This document shows positions 18,847 through 28,088 of a stretch of DNA of 64,000 nt, in pieces. The notes under the pieces were generated by a model. The model had not been told where the DNA came from, made no database searches, and saw only the letters and a list, made by a program, of their open reading frames with translations. The translations under genes were made by a program, and so were the position numbers. The stretch's first letter is position 1, and each line of letters begins with the position of its first letter. Origin of the DNA: Rubrivivax sp. (GTDB lineage: Bacteria > Pseudomonadota > Gammaproteobacteria > Burkholderiales > Burkholderiaceae_C); the NCBI GenBank assembly GCA_019635315.1, contig JAHBZT010000001.1, positions 1,286,001 to 1,350,000 of the forward strand, given 5' to 3'.

Positions 18847-20543
18847 ATGTACGCGCGCCACTTCGGCCTGGAGTCCGAGCCGTTCTCGATCGCGCCGGAC
18901 CCGCGCTTCCTGTTCATGAGCGAGCGCCACCGCGAGGCGCTGGCGCACCTGCTGTACGGGCTGGGCGGCGGCGGCGGCTTCGTGCTGCTGTCCGGCGAGA
19001 TCGGCGCCGGCAAGACGACCGTGTGCCGCTGCTTCCTGGAGCAGGTGCCACCCACGTGCACGGTGGCCTACATCTTCAACCCGCGGCTGACGGTGGCCGA
19101 GCTGCTGCAGACGGTGGCCGAGGAATTCGGCATCGCGCTGCCGCCGGGCGCCGGCGGCAAGGCGCTGGTCGACGCGCTGAATGCCTTCCTGCTGCGCCTG
19201 CATGCCGAGGGCCGGCAGGCGGTGCTGGTGATCGACGAGGCGCAGAGCCTCAGCGCCGACGTGCTGGAGCAGCTGCGCCTGCTGACCAACCTGGAAACGG
19301 CCGAGCGCAAGCTGCTGCAGATCGTGCTGATCGGCCAGCCCGAGCTGCGCACGCTGCTGGCGCGGCCGGAACTGGAGCAGCTGGACCAGCGCGTGATCGC
19401 GCGCTACCACCTGGGCGCGCTGTCGGCGGCCGAGACCGCGGCCTATGTGCGCCACCGGCTCGCGGTGGCCGGGGCCAGGGGCGACCAGGCCTTCGACGCC
19501 GCCGCGCTCGCCGACCTGCACCGGCTGACCGGCGGCGTGCCGCGGCGCATCAACCTGCTCGCCGACCGTGCGCTGCTGGGCGCCTATGCGCAGGGACGCA
19601 GCAACGTCGACCGGCGCACGCTGCGCCAGGCGGCGCGCGAGGTGGCCGGCGAGACCGCGCCGCCGGCGGCCGGCGCATCGCGCCGCACCTGGGCCGCCGC
19701 GGCACTGGCCGGAGCGCGGTATCGCGCTGGCGGCGCTGGCCTGACGCTGGCCGCCGGCGGCGCGCGACGGGCCGGAGTGCCAGCGCCGCTGCGGCAGCCG
19801 GCGCCGCGCCCGCGTCACCGGCGGCTTCCGGGCCCGCGGCCACGGCAACCGCGTCGGCGGCGGCAGCCACGCCGGTGCCAAGTGCCGTCGCGCCGGCGGC
19901 GGTCCAGGGCGTGGCGGCCGAGTCGCCGGTCGCCGCGGCGCCCGCGGCCGAGCCGGTGTCGTCCGATCCCGCTGCGCTGCTGGCCGCTGCGCACCGCGGC
20001 GAGGCGCTGGCCTGGCGCGAGCTGGCCCTGCGCTGGAATGTCGCGATCGGCGAGGGCGACGCCTGCAGCGCCGCCGCCCAGGCCTCGCTGTGGTGCTTCC
20101 GCGCCGCCAGCGGCGGGCTGCCGCTGGTGCAGCAGCTCGCACGCCCGGGCATCGTGACGCTGCGCAGCGACGGCCGCAGCGTGCATGCGCTGCTCGTCGC
20201 GCTGGCGGCGGACGGCGCCACGTTGCAGGTTGGCGCGCAGCGCTTCCGGCTCGCGCTGCCGGCGCTGGCGCGCCTGTGGCGCGGCGACTACGCGACCTTC
20301 TGGCGCGCGCCACCCGGCTGGCGCGACGGCGGCGACGCACTGGCGCAGGCCGAGACCCGCGACTGGCTGCAGGAGCAACTGCGCGAGGCCGGCGTGCCGA
20401 ACGACCAGCCGCTGCGCGAGCAGGTCTTCGCCTTCCAGCTCGCGCAGGGGCTGCCGGCCGACGGCCTCGCCGGGCCGCGCACGCTGATGCAGCTCAACCG
20501 GCTCACCGGCGTCGACGAGCCGCGGCTGGAAGGCGGGTCCTGA
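18847..20543 (+). pseudogene. gspA: GspA/ExeA-like ATPase, frameshifted in the middle
   Basis: From ATG 18847 a typical ExeA/GspA AAA ATPase is intact for about 285 residues: MYARHFGLESEPFSIAPDPRFL, Walker A SGEIGAGKTT, Walker B AVLVIDEAQSL, GQPELRTLL, GGVPRRINLLADRALLGAYA. The membrane helix that follows breaks near 19715-19745: WAAAALAGA is in frame 1, GIALAALA in frame 2 and ends at a TGA, and the Ala/Pro linker plus the C-terminal domain (SLWCFRAASGGLPL...LARPGIVTLRSDG, LWRGDYATFWRAPPGW, peptidoglycan-binding-like VFAFQLAQGLPADG.AGPRTL) continue in frame 3 to 20543. One or two indels are needed: a sequencing error or a real inactivation. gspB follows directly. Confidence 0.75.
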
Positions 20544-20545
20544 CG

Positions 20546-21295
20546 ATGTCCTACATCCTCGACGCCTTGCGCCGCGCCCAGGCGGAGCGCGAGCGCGGGC
20601 GCCTGCCCGGGCTGCAGACCCAGACCGCGCCGGCTGCGCCGCTGCCGGGCGCTGCCGACGCGGGCCGGCTGGGCAGGCGCGGACCGGCCGTGGCGGCGCT
20701 GCTGCTGGCGGTCGGCCTGGCGGGCGGCGGCTGGTGGTGGTGGCGCCACGCCGGCACCGCGGTGCCGCCGGCGCCTTCGGCCGTGGTGCCGCGGCCACCG
20801 CCGGCGACGACGAGCACGGCAACGGCCCCGGACGCGGTGCCGGCCGCGGCGGCGACCGCACCGAGGACCCCGCTGCCGGTCGTCGTCTCGGCGCCGCCAC
20901 CGCCGGCCCCGCCAGCTCCGCCGGTTCCGCCGCCGGGCGCGGCGCCGGTGCCACCCGGGGCCACGGTCGCGACGCGACCGGCGGCGGGCGCACCCGCCAT
21001 GCCGGCGGTCGCGACATCGGCGTCGGGACCGGCCGCGGGAACAGCGCGGCCGGCGCCGGCCGCCGAGCCACCGACGCCGCTGGCCGCGCTGCCGCCGGAG
21101 CTGCGGCGCGAGCTGCCGCCGCTGGACATCGGCGGCTCGGTCTGGTCCGAGAGCCCGGCCAGCCGCTTCGTGATCATCAACGGCCAGCTGGTGCACGAGG
21201 GCCAGACGGCGGCACCGGGCGTCGTCGTCGAACGCATTGCGCAGCGCTCGGCGGTGCTGCGCTGGCGCGAGCGGCGCATCGAGCTGCCCCTGTGA
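20546..21295 (+). CDS. gspB: General secretion pathway protein GspB
   Basis: A 249-aa protein starting MSYILDALRRAQAERERG, the diagnostic GspB N-terminus. One membrane helix (AVAALLLAVGLAGGGWWWW) follows, then a long Ala/Pro-rich periplasmic linker and the C-terminal GspB domain (LPPLDIGGSVWSESPASRFVIINGQLVHEGQ, VVVERI.QRSAVLRWRERRIELPL). GspA and GspB form a complex thought to help insert the type II secretion secretin through peptidoglycan. Start ATG 20546 lies 3 nt after the gspA stop. A small hairpin (CCCGC/GCGGG, 21311-21324) follows the gene. Confidence 0.88.
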   Translation: MSYILDALRRAQAERERGRLPGLQTQTAPAAPLPGAADAGRLGRRGPAVAALLLAVGLAGGGWWWWRHAGTAVPPAPSAVVPRPPPATTSTATAPDAVPAAAATAPRTPLPVVVSAPPPPAPPAPPVPPPGAAPVPPGATVATRPAAGAPAMPAVATSASGPAAGTARPAPAAEPPTPLAALPPELRRELPPLDIGGSVWSESPASRFVIINGQLVHEGQTAAPGVVVERIAQRSAVLRWRERRIELPL

Positions 21296-21419
21296 CGCAC
21301 CCGCCGCGCCCCCGCGCTTGCGGGAACCGCGGGTGTCCCTGCGGTCGCGGGCCCGCCGATGCGGAGATACTCGCGGTTGCGCCGATTTCAAAACAACTCG
21401 TTACATGAACCGAGGGACC

Positions 21420-22652
21420 ATGCCGTCACGCCGCGCCATGCTGCGCCGCCTGCTGCTGGGCGCGACGCCGCTGCTGGCGCCGCTGCCGTCGTGGGCGCAG
21501 GCCGCGGCGCCGGCACCACGCGTGGCGCAGGCAGCGGCGCCTGCGGGCGCCATCCCGGCCGCCGCCGACCGCCTGATCGTCGGCGCCGACGGGCGCTCGC
21601 TGCCCGACGCGCTGGCCCGTGCGCGCGACGGCGACACCATCGAACTGCTGCCCGGGGACTACACCGGCGCGCCGCTGGTGCTGGAGGGACGCCGGCTGAC
21701 GCTGCGCGGTGTCGGCGAACGGCCGGTGTTCAAGCACGCCGGCCGGCTGCCGAACGGCGCCAAGGCGCTGCTGACCGTGCGCGGCGGCGAGGTCACGCTG
21801 GAGAACCTGCGCTTCGGCGGCGCGCGCGCCGACAACGGCGAGGGCGCCGGGCTGCGCATGGAAGGCGGCCGGCTGACCGTGCGCGGGTGTTCGTTCTTCG
21901 ACAACGAATACGGCCTGCACGCGCTCAACGACGAGGCGGCACGGCTGCTGATCGAGAACAGCGAATTCGGACAGGCGCCCAGGGTCGTCGGCGGGTTGCA
22001 CCACCTGCTCAACGTCGGCCGCATCGGGCGCCTGGAAGTGCGTGGCACACGCTTCCAGCAGGGCTTCGAGGGCCACCTGATCAAGGCGCGCGCGCGCGAA
22101 ACGCTGCTGGCCTACAACTTCATCCACGACGGTTTCCGCGGCGGCGCGTCCTACGAGGTCGACCTCGCCGGCGGCGGCGTCGCGACGCTGATCGGCAACG
22201 TCATCGGCCAGGGCAGCGAGACGCAGAACCCGGTCGTCGTCGCCTATGGCGCCGAGGGCGGGCACTGGGAGCGCAACGAGCTGCGCCTGGCCCACAACAC
22301 GCTGCTCAACTACGGCTGGACGCCGGCCTGGTTCCTGCGCGTCTTCGAGGACCGCATGACCAACCCCCGGGTCGTCGCGGTCAACAACCTGATCGTCGGG
22401 CTGGGTGTCTTCTCGCTCGGCGCGCCCGGGCGCTTCGACGGCAACCGCACGGTCTCGCGCCACCAGCTTCGCGACTACGAGACCTATGCCTTCGAGCTGC
22501 CGCCGGACTCGATGTGGCGCCACAGCGGCATCGACCCGCGCAACATCGACGGCCACGACCTGTCGCCCAAGGGCGAGTTCGACTGGCCGGCGAAGGTGGT
22601 GCCGCTGGAGGGCGAGCGCAGCAGCTGGACACCGGGCGCCTACCAGCGCTGA
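21420..22652 (+). CDS. Exported right-handed beta-helix protein, function unknown
   Basis: A 410-aa secreted protein. The N-terminus MPSRRAMLRRLLLGATPLLAPLPSWAQA is an RR-containing signal peptide. Residues about 50-330 show beta-helix-like repeats (DGDTIELLPGDYTGAPLVLEGRRLTLRGVG, VTLENLRFGGARADNGEGAGLRMEGGRLTVRGCSFFDNEYGL, ATLIGNVIGQ) as in pectate-lyase/NosD-like folds. No catalytic signature could be recognised. ATG 21420 has GAGG four bases upstream; ATG 21405 is an alternative. The gene stands alone between gspB and a PLP-enzyme gene. Confidence 0.7.
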   Translation: MPSRRAMLRRLLLGATPLLAPLPSWAQAAAPAPRVAQAAAPAGAIPAAADRLIVGADGRSLPDALARARDGDTIELLPGDYTGAPLVLEGRRLTLRGVGERPVFKHAGRLPNGAKALLTVRGGEVTLENLRFGGARADNGEGAGLRMEGGRLTVRGCSFFDNEYGLHALNDEAARLLIENSEFGQAPRVVGGLHHLLNVGRIGRLEVRGTRFQQGFEGHLIKARARETLLAYNFIHDGFRGGASYEVDLAGGGVATLIGNVIGQGSETQNPVVVAYGAEGGHWERNELRLAHNTLLNYGWTPAWFLRVFEDRMTNPRVVAVNNLIVGLGVFSLGAPGRFDGNRTVSRHQLRDYETYAFELPPDSMWRHSGIDPRNIDGHDLSPKGEFDWPAKVVPLEGERSSWTPGAYQR

Positions 22653-22700
22653 GCGGCGCCGGCACAGCGGGCGCTGCCGGGACCTCGGCCGGCGGTTAGC

Positions 22701-23873
22701 ATGACCGCCATGGACCCCAAGACCCTGCATCCCGACACCATCGCGGCCCAGGCCCTGGGCTGGGTGGACGAGGCCACGCGCGCGATCATCCCGCCGCTTC
22801 ACCTGTCCAGCACCTACCTGCGCGACCCGGACAACCAGTACCGCAGCGGCCGCATCTACGCGCGTGCCGACAACCCGGCCTACGACCAGCCCGAGGCCGT
22901 GCTGTGTGCGCTGGAAGGCGGCGCGAAGGCGCTGCTTTTCGCCAGCGGCATGGCGGCGGCGACCGCGGTCTTCCAGGCCCTGCAGCCGGGCGACCACGTG
23001 CTGGCGCCCAAGGTCATGTACTGGTCGCTGCGCAACTGGCTGACGACGTTCGCCACCGGCTGGGGGCTGGACGTCGAGCTGGTCGACATGGACGGCCCGG
23101 ACGCCGTGCGCGCCGCGCTGCGCCCGGGCCGCACGAAGCTGGTGTGGATCGAGACGCCGGCCAACCCGTTGTGGACGGTGACCGACATCGCGGCCACCGC
23201 AGCGCTGGCGCACGAGGCCGGCGCGCTGCTGGCAGTCGACAGCACGGTGGCGACACCGGTGCTGAGCCGGCCGCTGGCGCTGGGCGCCGATATCGTGATG
23301 CATGCGGCGACCAAATACCTGGGCGGCCACTCGGACCTGGTCGCCGGCGCGCTGGTCGTGCGCGAGGACGGCGAGTTCTGGCAGCGCGTGCGCAAGGTGC
23401 GCGCGCAGGTCGGCGGCACGCTGGGTTCGTTCGAGGCCTGGCTGCTGCTGCGCGGCATGCGCACGCTGCACCTGCGCGTGCGCGCCGCCACCGCGTCGGC
23501 GCAGCGCATCGCCGAACACTTCGCGGTGCATCCGGCCATCGAGCAGGTGCTGTACCCGGGTCTGCCGGGCTTCCCCGGCCATGCGGTGGCGGCGGCGCAG
23601 ATGCAGGGCGGCTTCGGCGGCATGTTGTCGCTGCGCGTGAAAGGCGGGGCCCGGGGCGGCGAGGCCGACGCCATCGCCACGGCGGCGAACGTGGCGCTGT
23701 GGAAACGCGCCACCTCGCTGGGCGGCACCGAGAGCCTGATCGAGCACCGTGCCAGCGTCGAGGGCCCCGGCACGCCGGCACCGCCGGACCTGCTGCGGCT
23801 GTCGGTCGGCATCGAGCATGCGGGCGACCTGATCGCCGACCTCGAACAGGCGCTGGCCGCGGCGCGGCGCTGA
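22701..23873 (+). CDS. Cys/Met-metabolism PLP-dependent enzyme (trans-sulfuration family)
   Basis: A 390-aa PLP enzyme of the MetB/MetC/MegL family. Seen: YARADNPAYDQPEAVLCALEGGAKALLFASGMAA, VWIETPANPLWTVTDI, LLAVDSTVATPVLSRPL, the PLP lysine in HAATKYLGGHSD, SLGGTESLIEHRAS and PPDLLRLSVGIEHAGDLIADLEQAL. It would act on cystathionine, O-acetylhomoserine or a related sulfur amino acid; motifs do not separate these. Start ATG 22701 (ATG 22710 possible). The FAD oxidase gene starts 31 nt after its stop. Confidence 0.85.
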   Translation: MTAMDPKTLHPDTIAAQALGWVDEATRAIIPPLHLSSTYLRDPDNQYRSGRIYARADNPAYDQPEAVLCALEGGAKALLFASGMAAATAVFQALQPGDHVLAPKVMYWSLRNWLTTFATGWGLDVELVDMDGPDAVRAALRPGRTKLVWIETPANPLWTVTDIAATAALAHEAGALLAVDSTVATPVLSRPLALGADIVMHAATKYLGGHSDLVAGALVVREDGEFWQRVRKVRAQVGGTLGSFEAWLLLRGMRTLHLRVRAATASAQRIAEHFAVHPAIEQVLYPGLPGFPGHAVAAAQMQGGFGGMLSLRVKGGARGGEADAIATAANVALWKRATSLGGTESLIEHRASVEGPGTPAPPDLLRLSVGIEHAGDLIADLEQALAAARR

Positions 23874-23904
23874 GCGGGCACGCGGCTTGCTCGCCTGCGC
23901 CGCG

Positions 23905-25320
23905 ATGAGCCCGACACCCTACCGCCCCGGCGACCCGTTCGACCTCGCGGCGCTGCGCGCCGCGCTGGCCGGGCTGGACCTGGACGACAGCGACGACGCG
24001 CGCGACCGCGCCGGCAGCGACTACCACTGGTACAGCCCGGTCCTGGCCGCGCGCCTGGCCGGCCGGCGGCCGGACCTCGTCGTGCGCCCGGTCGACGTCG
24101 ACGAGGTCTGCCGCGTCGCTGCCGCCTGCGCGCGCCACCGCGTGCCGCTGACGGTGCGCGGCGGCGGCACCGGCAACTACGGCCAGTGCGTGCCGCTGTT
24201 CGGCGGCGTCACGCTGGACATCACCGGCCTCGCCCGCGTGCTGGCCATCGAGGACGGCTGGGCGCGCGTGCAGGCCGGCGCGCTGATCCACGACCTGAAC
24301 CAGGCCGCGCGCGCCAGCGGCCAGCAGCTGCGCATGTGGCCCAGCACCGAGCGCATCGCGACGCTGGGCGGCTTCATCGCCGGCGGCCACAGCGGCATCG
24401 GCAGCCTGCGCCACGGCATCCTGGCCGACCCGGGCAACGTGCGCAGCCTGACCGTGGTCACGCTGGAGGACCCGCCGCGCGTGCTGCAGCTGCAGGGCGC
24501 CGACATCCAGAAGGCGCACCATGCCTACGGTAGCAATGGCATCCTGGTCGAGGTCGAGATCGCGCTGACAGTGGCGGTGGACTGGCGGCACGTGATCGCG
24601 CTGTTCCCGCACTACGACGGCGTGCTGCGCCTCGGGCTGGCCGCCGGCCGCGCGGCGGTCGAGTCGGGCGGCCCCGGCCGGCTGGACCTGTTCCAGCTGA
24701 GCGCGGTCGAGCGCCGCATCACGCCCTACTACGCCGGCCTGCGCGAGCGCCTGCGCGACGAGGATGCGATGTTTGCGCAGGTCGCCCCCGGCTCGCTGCC
24801 CGGCTTCGAGCAGCTGGTGCAGGCGATGGGCGGTCACATCGCCGTGCAGGGCAGCGAGTCCGAGCTGCTGGCCGCCGGGCTGCCGTCGGCCACCGAGTGC
24901 GCCTACAACCACACCACGCTGGAGGCGCTGAAGAGCGACCGCGGCGTGACCTACCTGCAGGTCGCGTACCCGGCGCCGCTGGATCCATCCCTGGTGGCAC
25001 GCCAGATGGAGCGCTTCGGCGACGAACTCTTCATGCACCACGAATTCAGCCGCGCCGGAGGCGCGCTGGTCGCCTTCGCGCTGCCGCTGGTGCAGTACTT
25101 CGACGAGGCGCAGCTCCGCGTATTGATCACCAGCTTCGAGGCCGATGGCTGCCATGTCTACGACCCGCACACCTGGGTGCTGGAGGACGGCGGCATGAAG
25201 CAGGTCGACGAGGCGCAACTCGCCTTCAAGCGCCTCGCCGACCCGCTGGGCCTGATGAACCCCGGCAAGGTGCGCGCCTGGGACGAGCGCGTGCTGGGCA
25301 TCCCGGGTGGGAGGCTCTGA
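23905..25320 (+). CDS. FAD-linked oxidase (VAO/PCMH family), paralog 1
   Basis: A 471-aa protein with the FAD-binding PCMH-type domain: VVRPVDVDEVCRVAAACARHRVPLTVRGGGTGNYGQCVPLFGGVTLDI (residues about 55-110), STERIATLGGFIAGGHSGIGSLRHG, and a C-terminal substrate domain ending DPLGLMNPGKVRAW as in glycolate/lactate-oxidase-like enzymes. It shares the GTGNYGQC.PL.GGV signature with the gene at 33850-35307; the two are clear paralogs at either end of this catabolic locus. Substrate unknown; oxidation of a 2-hydroxy acid or N-heterocycle is possible. ATG 23905 is preceded by a gap of 31 nt. Confidence 0.82.
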   Translation: MSPTPYRPGDPFDLAALRAALAGLDLDDSDDARDRAGSDYHWYSPVLAARLAGRRPDLVVRPVDVDEVCRVAAACARHRVPLTVRGGGTGNYGQCVPLFGGVTLDITGLARVLAIEDGWARVQAGALIHDLNQAARASGQQLRMWPSTERIATLGGFIAGGHSGIGSLRHGILADPGNVRSLTVVTLEDPPRVLQLQGADIQKAHHAYGSNGILVEVEIALTVAVDWRHVIALFPHYDGVLRLGLAAGRAAVESGGPGRLDLFQLSAVERRITPYYAGLRERLRDEDAMFAQVAPGSLPGFEQLVQAMGGHIAVQGSESELLAAGLPSATECAYNHTTLEALKSDRGVTYLQVAYPAPLDPSLVARQMERFGDELFMHHEFSRAGGALVAFALPLVQYFDEAQLRVLITSFEADGCHVYDPHTWVLEDGGMKQVDEAQLAFKRLADPLGLMNPGKVRAWDERVLGIPGGRL

Positions 25321-25344
25321 AATGGCTCGCGGGGACACCATGGC

Positions 25345-25979
25345 CGCTTGCGGCGCGTTGCAGTGGTTCGCGGAGCTGCGTTGTGCGTGCGTGTCGGTAT
25401 TGGCGCAGCGAATCCGCGTGGGGGCAACCCGCAGCGCCCAGAGTCCGGCGGTCGGCGCTGCGCGCCGACTGCCCTGCGATGCTCGGGCCCCTGGCCCGCC
25501 GCCAACTCACTTCGCTCGCTGCGCTCGCTCCGTTCGGACATCGGCGGCGAGTCAGTCTTGGAGGCGCGCTGCGCGCGCGGCCAGGAGCCCTGCGCTTCTC
25601 GGCGCCTCCCATGGGCGCTGCGGGCTGCCCCCACGCGGCTTCGCGACACGACGGTGGCATGCAGACAGGTGGCATGCCACCGTCGGTGGCTCTCGCGCCA
25701 GGCGGTACCCGCTGCCGGCGATGTGTGAAGCGCCGAGCAGCGCAGCTTCGGGGTCGGCGCGCACGCAGTGCGCGCCTCGACAACTGACTCGCCGCCGGTG
25801 TCCGAACGGAGCGAGCGCAGCGAGCGAAGTGAGTTGGGCGGCGCGACCCCGAAGCGAGCAGCGCAGGGCAGTCGACGCCGACGGCGGCGACCGCGGAACC
25901 CTGAGCCGGCAGCGGGTACCGCCTGGCGCGATGCGCAGGCACTTGCACGCCCGCCGAACGTCCGCAACGCGCCGCAGCC
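25345..25979 (+). repeat. Composite palindromic element, copy C (after FAD oxidase gene)
   Basis: Third copy, same orientation as A and D. It starts CTTGCGGCGCGTTGCAG 25 nt after the FAD oxidase stop and ends AACGTCCGCAACGCGCCGC. The first module is bounded by GCGAATCCGCGTGGGGGC and its inverse, the second by GCGCCAGGCGGTACCCGC and its inverse. The spacer has its own small palindrome (GGTGGCATGCCACC). The left 90 bp is nearly identical to the right end of copy F, inverted. The remaining gap to 26054 holds only the GAGGTGA ribosome binding site of the next gene. Confidence 0.85.
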
Positions 25980-26054
25980 CGGCATCGACCGCTCGGCGGA
26001 GGCCCGTGGATAGCGGGTCGCCACGGCACGCATCCGTTTCATCGAGGTGACGCC

Positions 26055-26648
26055 GTGCGCCTGCTCGTCGTCTTCTGCCACCCCGACCCCGACAGCTTCG
26101 GCGCTGCGCTGCGCAACACGGCCATCGAGGCGCTTGCCGCGGCCGGGCACGAGTTGCGCGAGATCGATCTCTACGCGGAGGGATTCGACCCGGTGCTCAG
26201 TCGCGCCGAGAAGGCCGCCTACCTGATCGACACGGCGAAGAACGTCGCCGCCGTGCAGCACCACGTGCAGGCGCTGCAATGGGCCGAGGGCTGGGTCGTC
26301 ATCTACCCGACCTGGATGTACGGCGTGCCGGCGCTGCTCAAGGGGTGGCTGGACCGCGTCTGGCTGCCCGGCGTCGCCTTCGAGGTCGCCGGCGCCAAGC
26401 GGCGCACCATCCGCGGTCGGCTCGGCAATATCCGGTGCTTCGTCGGCATCACGACCTCGGGCTCGCCCTGGTGGTGGCTGCGTTGGATCGGGGACCCGGG
26501 GCGCAGCGTCTTCATGAAGGGGCTCAGGCCACTGTATGCGCCGGGCTGCCGCATGACCTGGCTGCAGCTGCACGACATGAACCATGTCGACGACGCCGAG
26601 CGCGCGGCCTTCCTGGAGCGCGTCCGGCGTACCCTGTCGGCCTTGTGA
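26055..26648 (+). CDS. NAD(P)H dehydrogenase (quinone)-like flavodoxin-fold protein
   Basis: A 197-aa flavodoxin-fold protein of the NQO/KefF (MdaB-like) family: MRLLVVFCHPDPDSFGAALRNTAIEAL, EIDLYAEGFDPVLSRAEK, WVVIYPTWMYGVPALLKGWLDRVWLPGVAF. It should bind FMN/FAD and reduce quinones or related compounds with NAD(P)H. Start GTG 26055 has GAGGTGA at 26044-26050. It heads a run of co-directional catabolic genes (RidA, creatininase family, ABC transporter), suggesting it recycles a quinone or flavin co-substrate; this is inference. Confidence 0.8.
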   Translation: MRLLVVFCHPDPDSFGAALRNTAIEALAAAGHELREIDLYAEGFDPVLSRAEKAAYLIDTAKNVAAVQHHVQALQWAEGWVVIYPTWMYGVPALLKGWLDRVWLPGVAFEVAGAKRRTIRGRLGNIRCFVGITTSGSPWWWLRWIGDPGRSVFMKGLRPLYAPGCRMTWLQLHDMNHVDDAERAAFLERVRRTLSAL

Positions 26649-26661
26649 GGAGACGAATCCG

Positions 26662-27114
26662 ATGAGCGAGATCGCGAAGCCGCTGGCCCGCTATGCGCCC
26701 TGGCGCCGCGCCGGCGACCTGGTGCTGTTGTCCGGCGTGATCGCGGTGGACCCGGCGGCCGGCCGCATCGTGCGCGGCTATGCCGACCTCCCGGCCGAGG
26801 CGTGCGCGCTGCTCGGCGAGACCGGCGAGTTTTCCACCGACCTGCGCGAAGGCCCGATCCTCGCGCAGAGCTGGTGGGTGCTGGACCGCGTGCGCGCCAC
26901 CGTGGAGTCCGCCGGCGGCCGCATGGACGACGTGGTCAAGCTGGTGCAGTACTTTCGCAACCTCGACCACTTCCCCTACTACAGCCGCGTGCGCAAGCTC
27001 TTCTTTCCGGGCGAGCCGCCGGCGTCCACCGTCGTCGAAGTCAGCGCGATGCTGCCCAGCGACGACATCCTGGTCGAGGTCGAGGCCACGGCCTGGATCC
27101 CGCTGAAGCAGTGA
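26662..27114 (+). CDS. RidA/YjgF/YER057c family protein
   Basis: A 150-aa RidA-fold protein: KPLARYAPWRRAGDLVLLSGVIAVDP, RATVESAGGRMDDVVKLVQYFRNLDHFPYYSRVRKLFF and PPASTVVEVSAMLPSDDILVEVEATAW. The PPASTVVEV strand is the usual family core, although the usual Arg of the RidA active site is not apparent. Relatives hydrolyse reactive enamines/imines or, like RutC, intermediates of pyrimidine breakdown. GGAG lies 11 nt before ATG 26662. It fits with the neighbouring cyclic-amide hydrolases. Confidence 0.8.
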   Translation: MSEIAKPLARYAPWRRAGDLVLLSGVIAVDPAAGRIVRGYADLPAEACALLGETGEFSTDLREGPILAQSWWVLDRVRATVESAGGRMDDVVKLVQYFRNLDHFPYYSRVRKLFFPGEPPASTVVEVSAMLPSDDILVEVEATAWIPLKQ

Positions 27115-27130
27115 GCAAAGGACCGAGCCC

Positions 27131-27982
27131 ATGCTGCACGGCTACTGCCCCCCGGCACGCTACCTGCCCTACCTGAGCTGGACGCAGATCGCGGCGCTGC
27201 CCGACCGCGCCAACACCGTCGTCGTGCTGCCCGCCGGCAGCACCGAGCAGCACGGCCCGCACCTGCCCTGCGCGGTGGACACCATCATCGCCGCCGGCGT
27301 GATGGGCCATGCGCTGGCGCGCCTGCCGGCCGAGGTGCCGGCCTATGCACTCTCGCCCATCCACTACGGCAAGAGCGACGAGCACCTGCACTTCCCCGGC
27401 ACCGTCACGCTGGACGGCACGACGCTGCTGGAGACGGTGACGCAGGTCGGCGAGTCGGTCTACCGCATGGGATTCCGCAAGCTGCTGATCGTCAATGCAC
27501 ATGGCGGGCAGCCGCAGGTCATGGAGATGGCGGCGCGCGAGCTGCGCCTGCGCCATGGCGACTATGTCGTGCTGCCGCACTTCACCTGGCGCGTGCCGCA
27601 TGCCGCCGGGCGCTTCCTGTCCGAACGCGAGAAGCGGCTGTCGATGCACGCGGGCCATGCCGAGACCGCGATCCTGATGGCGCTGGCGCCCGAGACGGTG
27701 CACATGCAGCATGCGGTGGCCGCCTACCCGCCCGAGTTCCCCAGCAAGGTGCTGTCGCCCGACGGCCGCCCGGCCTGCGCATGGACGGCGCGCGACTTCG
27801 GCGACAGCGGCGTCATCGGCGACCCGCTGCCGGCCACGCCCGAGCAGGGGCGCGAGATCCTGGACTCGCTGGCCGAGAGCTGGGCCCAGGGCATCACCGA
27901 CCTGCACCGCCTGCGCTGGGTCGAGCGTGATTCACAATCCTGGGGCAGGGCGCACCATGGCGGCGACATCGCCGGTGCGTGA
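27131..27982 (+). CDS. Creatininase-family amidohydrolase
   Basis: A 283-aa protein with the creatininase-family metal motifs: LPAGSTEQHGPHLPCAVDTIIA (Glu, His, Asp), FRKLLIVNAHGGQPQVM, and HAGHAETAILMAL. The family opens small cyclic amides such as creatinine and also includes formamide hydrolases. Substrate here is unknown, but its place beside RidA, an importer and an 8-oxoguanine-deaminase-like enzyme suggests a nitrogen heterocycle. Start ATG 27131 follows the RidA stop by 16 nt; length fits. Confidence 0.82.
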   Translation: MLHGYCPPARYLPYLSWTQIAALPDRANTVVVLPAGSTEQHGPHLPCAVDTIIAAGVMGHALARLPAEVPAYALSPIHYGKSDEHLHFPGTVTLDGTTLLETVTQVGESVYRMGFRKLLIVNAHGGQPQVMEMAARELRLRHGDYVVLPHFTWRVPHAAGRFLSEREKRLSMHAGHAETAILMALAPETVHMQHAVAAYPPEFPSKVLSPDGRPACAWTARDFGDSGVIGDPLPATPEQGREILDSLAESWAQGITDLHRLRWVERDSQSWGRAHHGGDIAGA

Positions 27983-28027
27983 CCGCGCCGCGGGCCTGCG
28001 CTGCCCCGGCGCGGGCCAATGCAACCC

Positions 28028-28043
28028 TGGCACAGCGCTTGCA
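28028..28043 (+). promoter_or_regulatory. Sigma-54 (-24/-12) promoter for the second ABC transporter
   Basis: TGGCACAGCGCTTGCA matches the sigma-54 consensus TGGCAC-N5-TTGCW at every conserved base and with exact spacing. It lies 45 nt before the binding-protein ATG at 28089, in the only sizeable gap of this stretch. Such promoters need an enhancer-binding protein, commonly NtrC for nitrogen-scavenging genes. An upstream inverted pair GCACC...GGTGC (27951-27977) is too widely spaced for a standard NtrC box. Confidence 0.65.
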
Positions 28044-28088
28044 CCCTCCGGGCGTCCGCCGTTCCCCACCGCCATCAAGGAGTCCCCG

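Noticed and set aside
25345-25979. Insertion sequence with its own transposase.
   Set aside because: The elements are only about 0.65-0.75 kb and no frame shows DDE, tyrosine or Y1 transposase motifs; at most they are non-autonomous.
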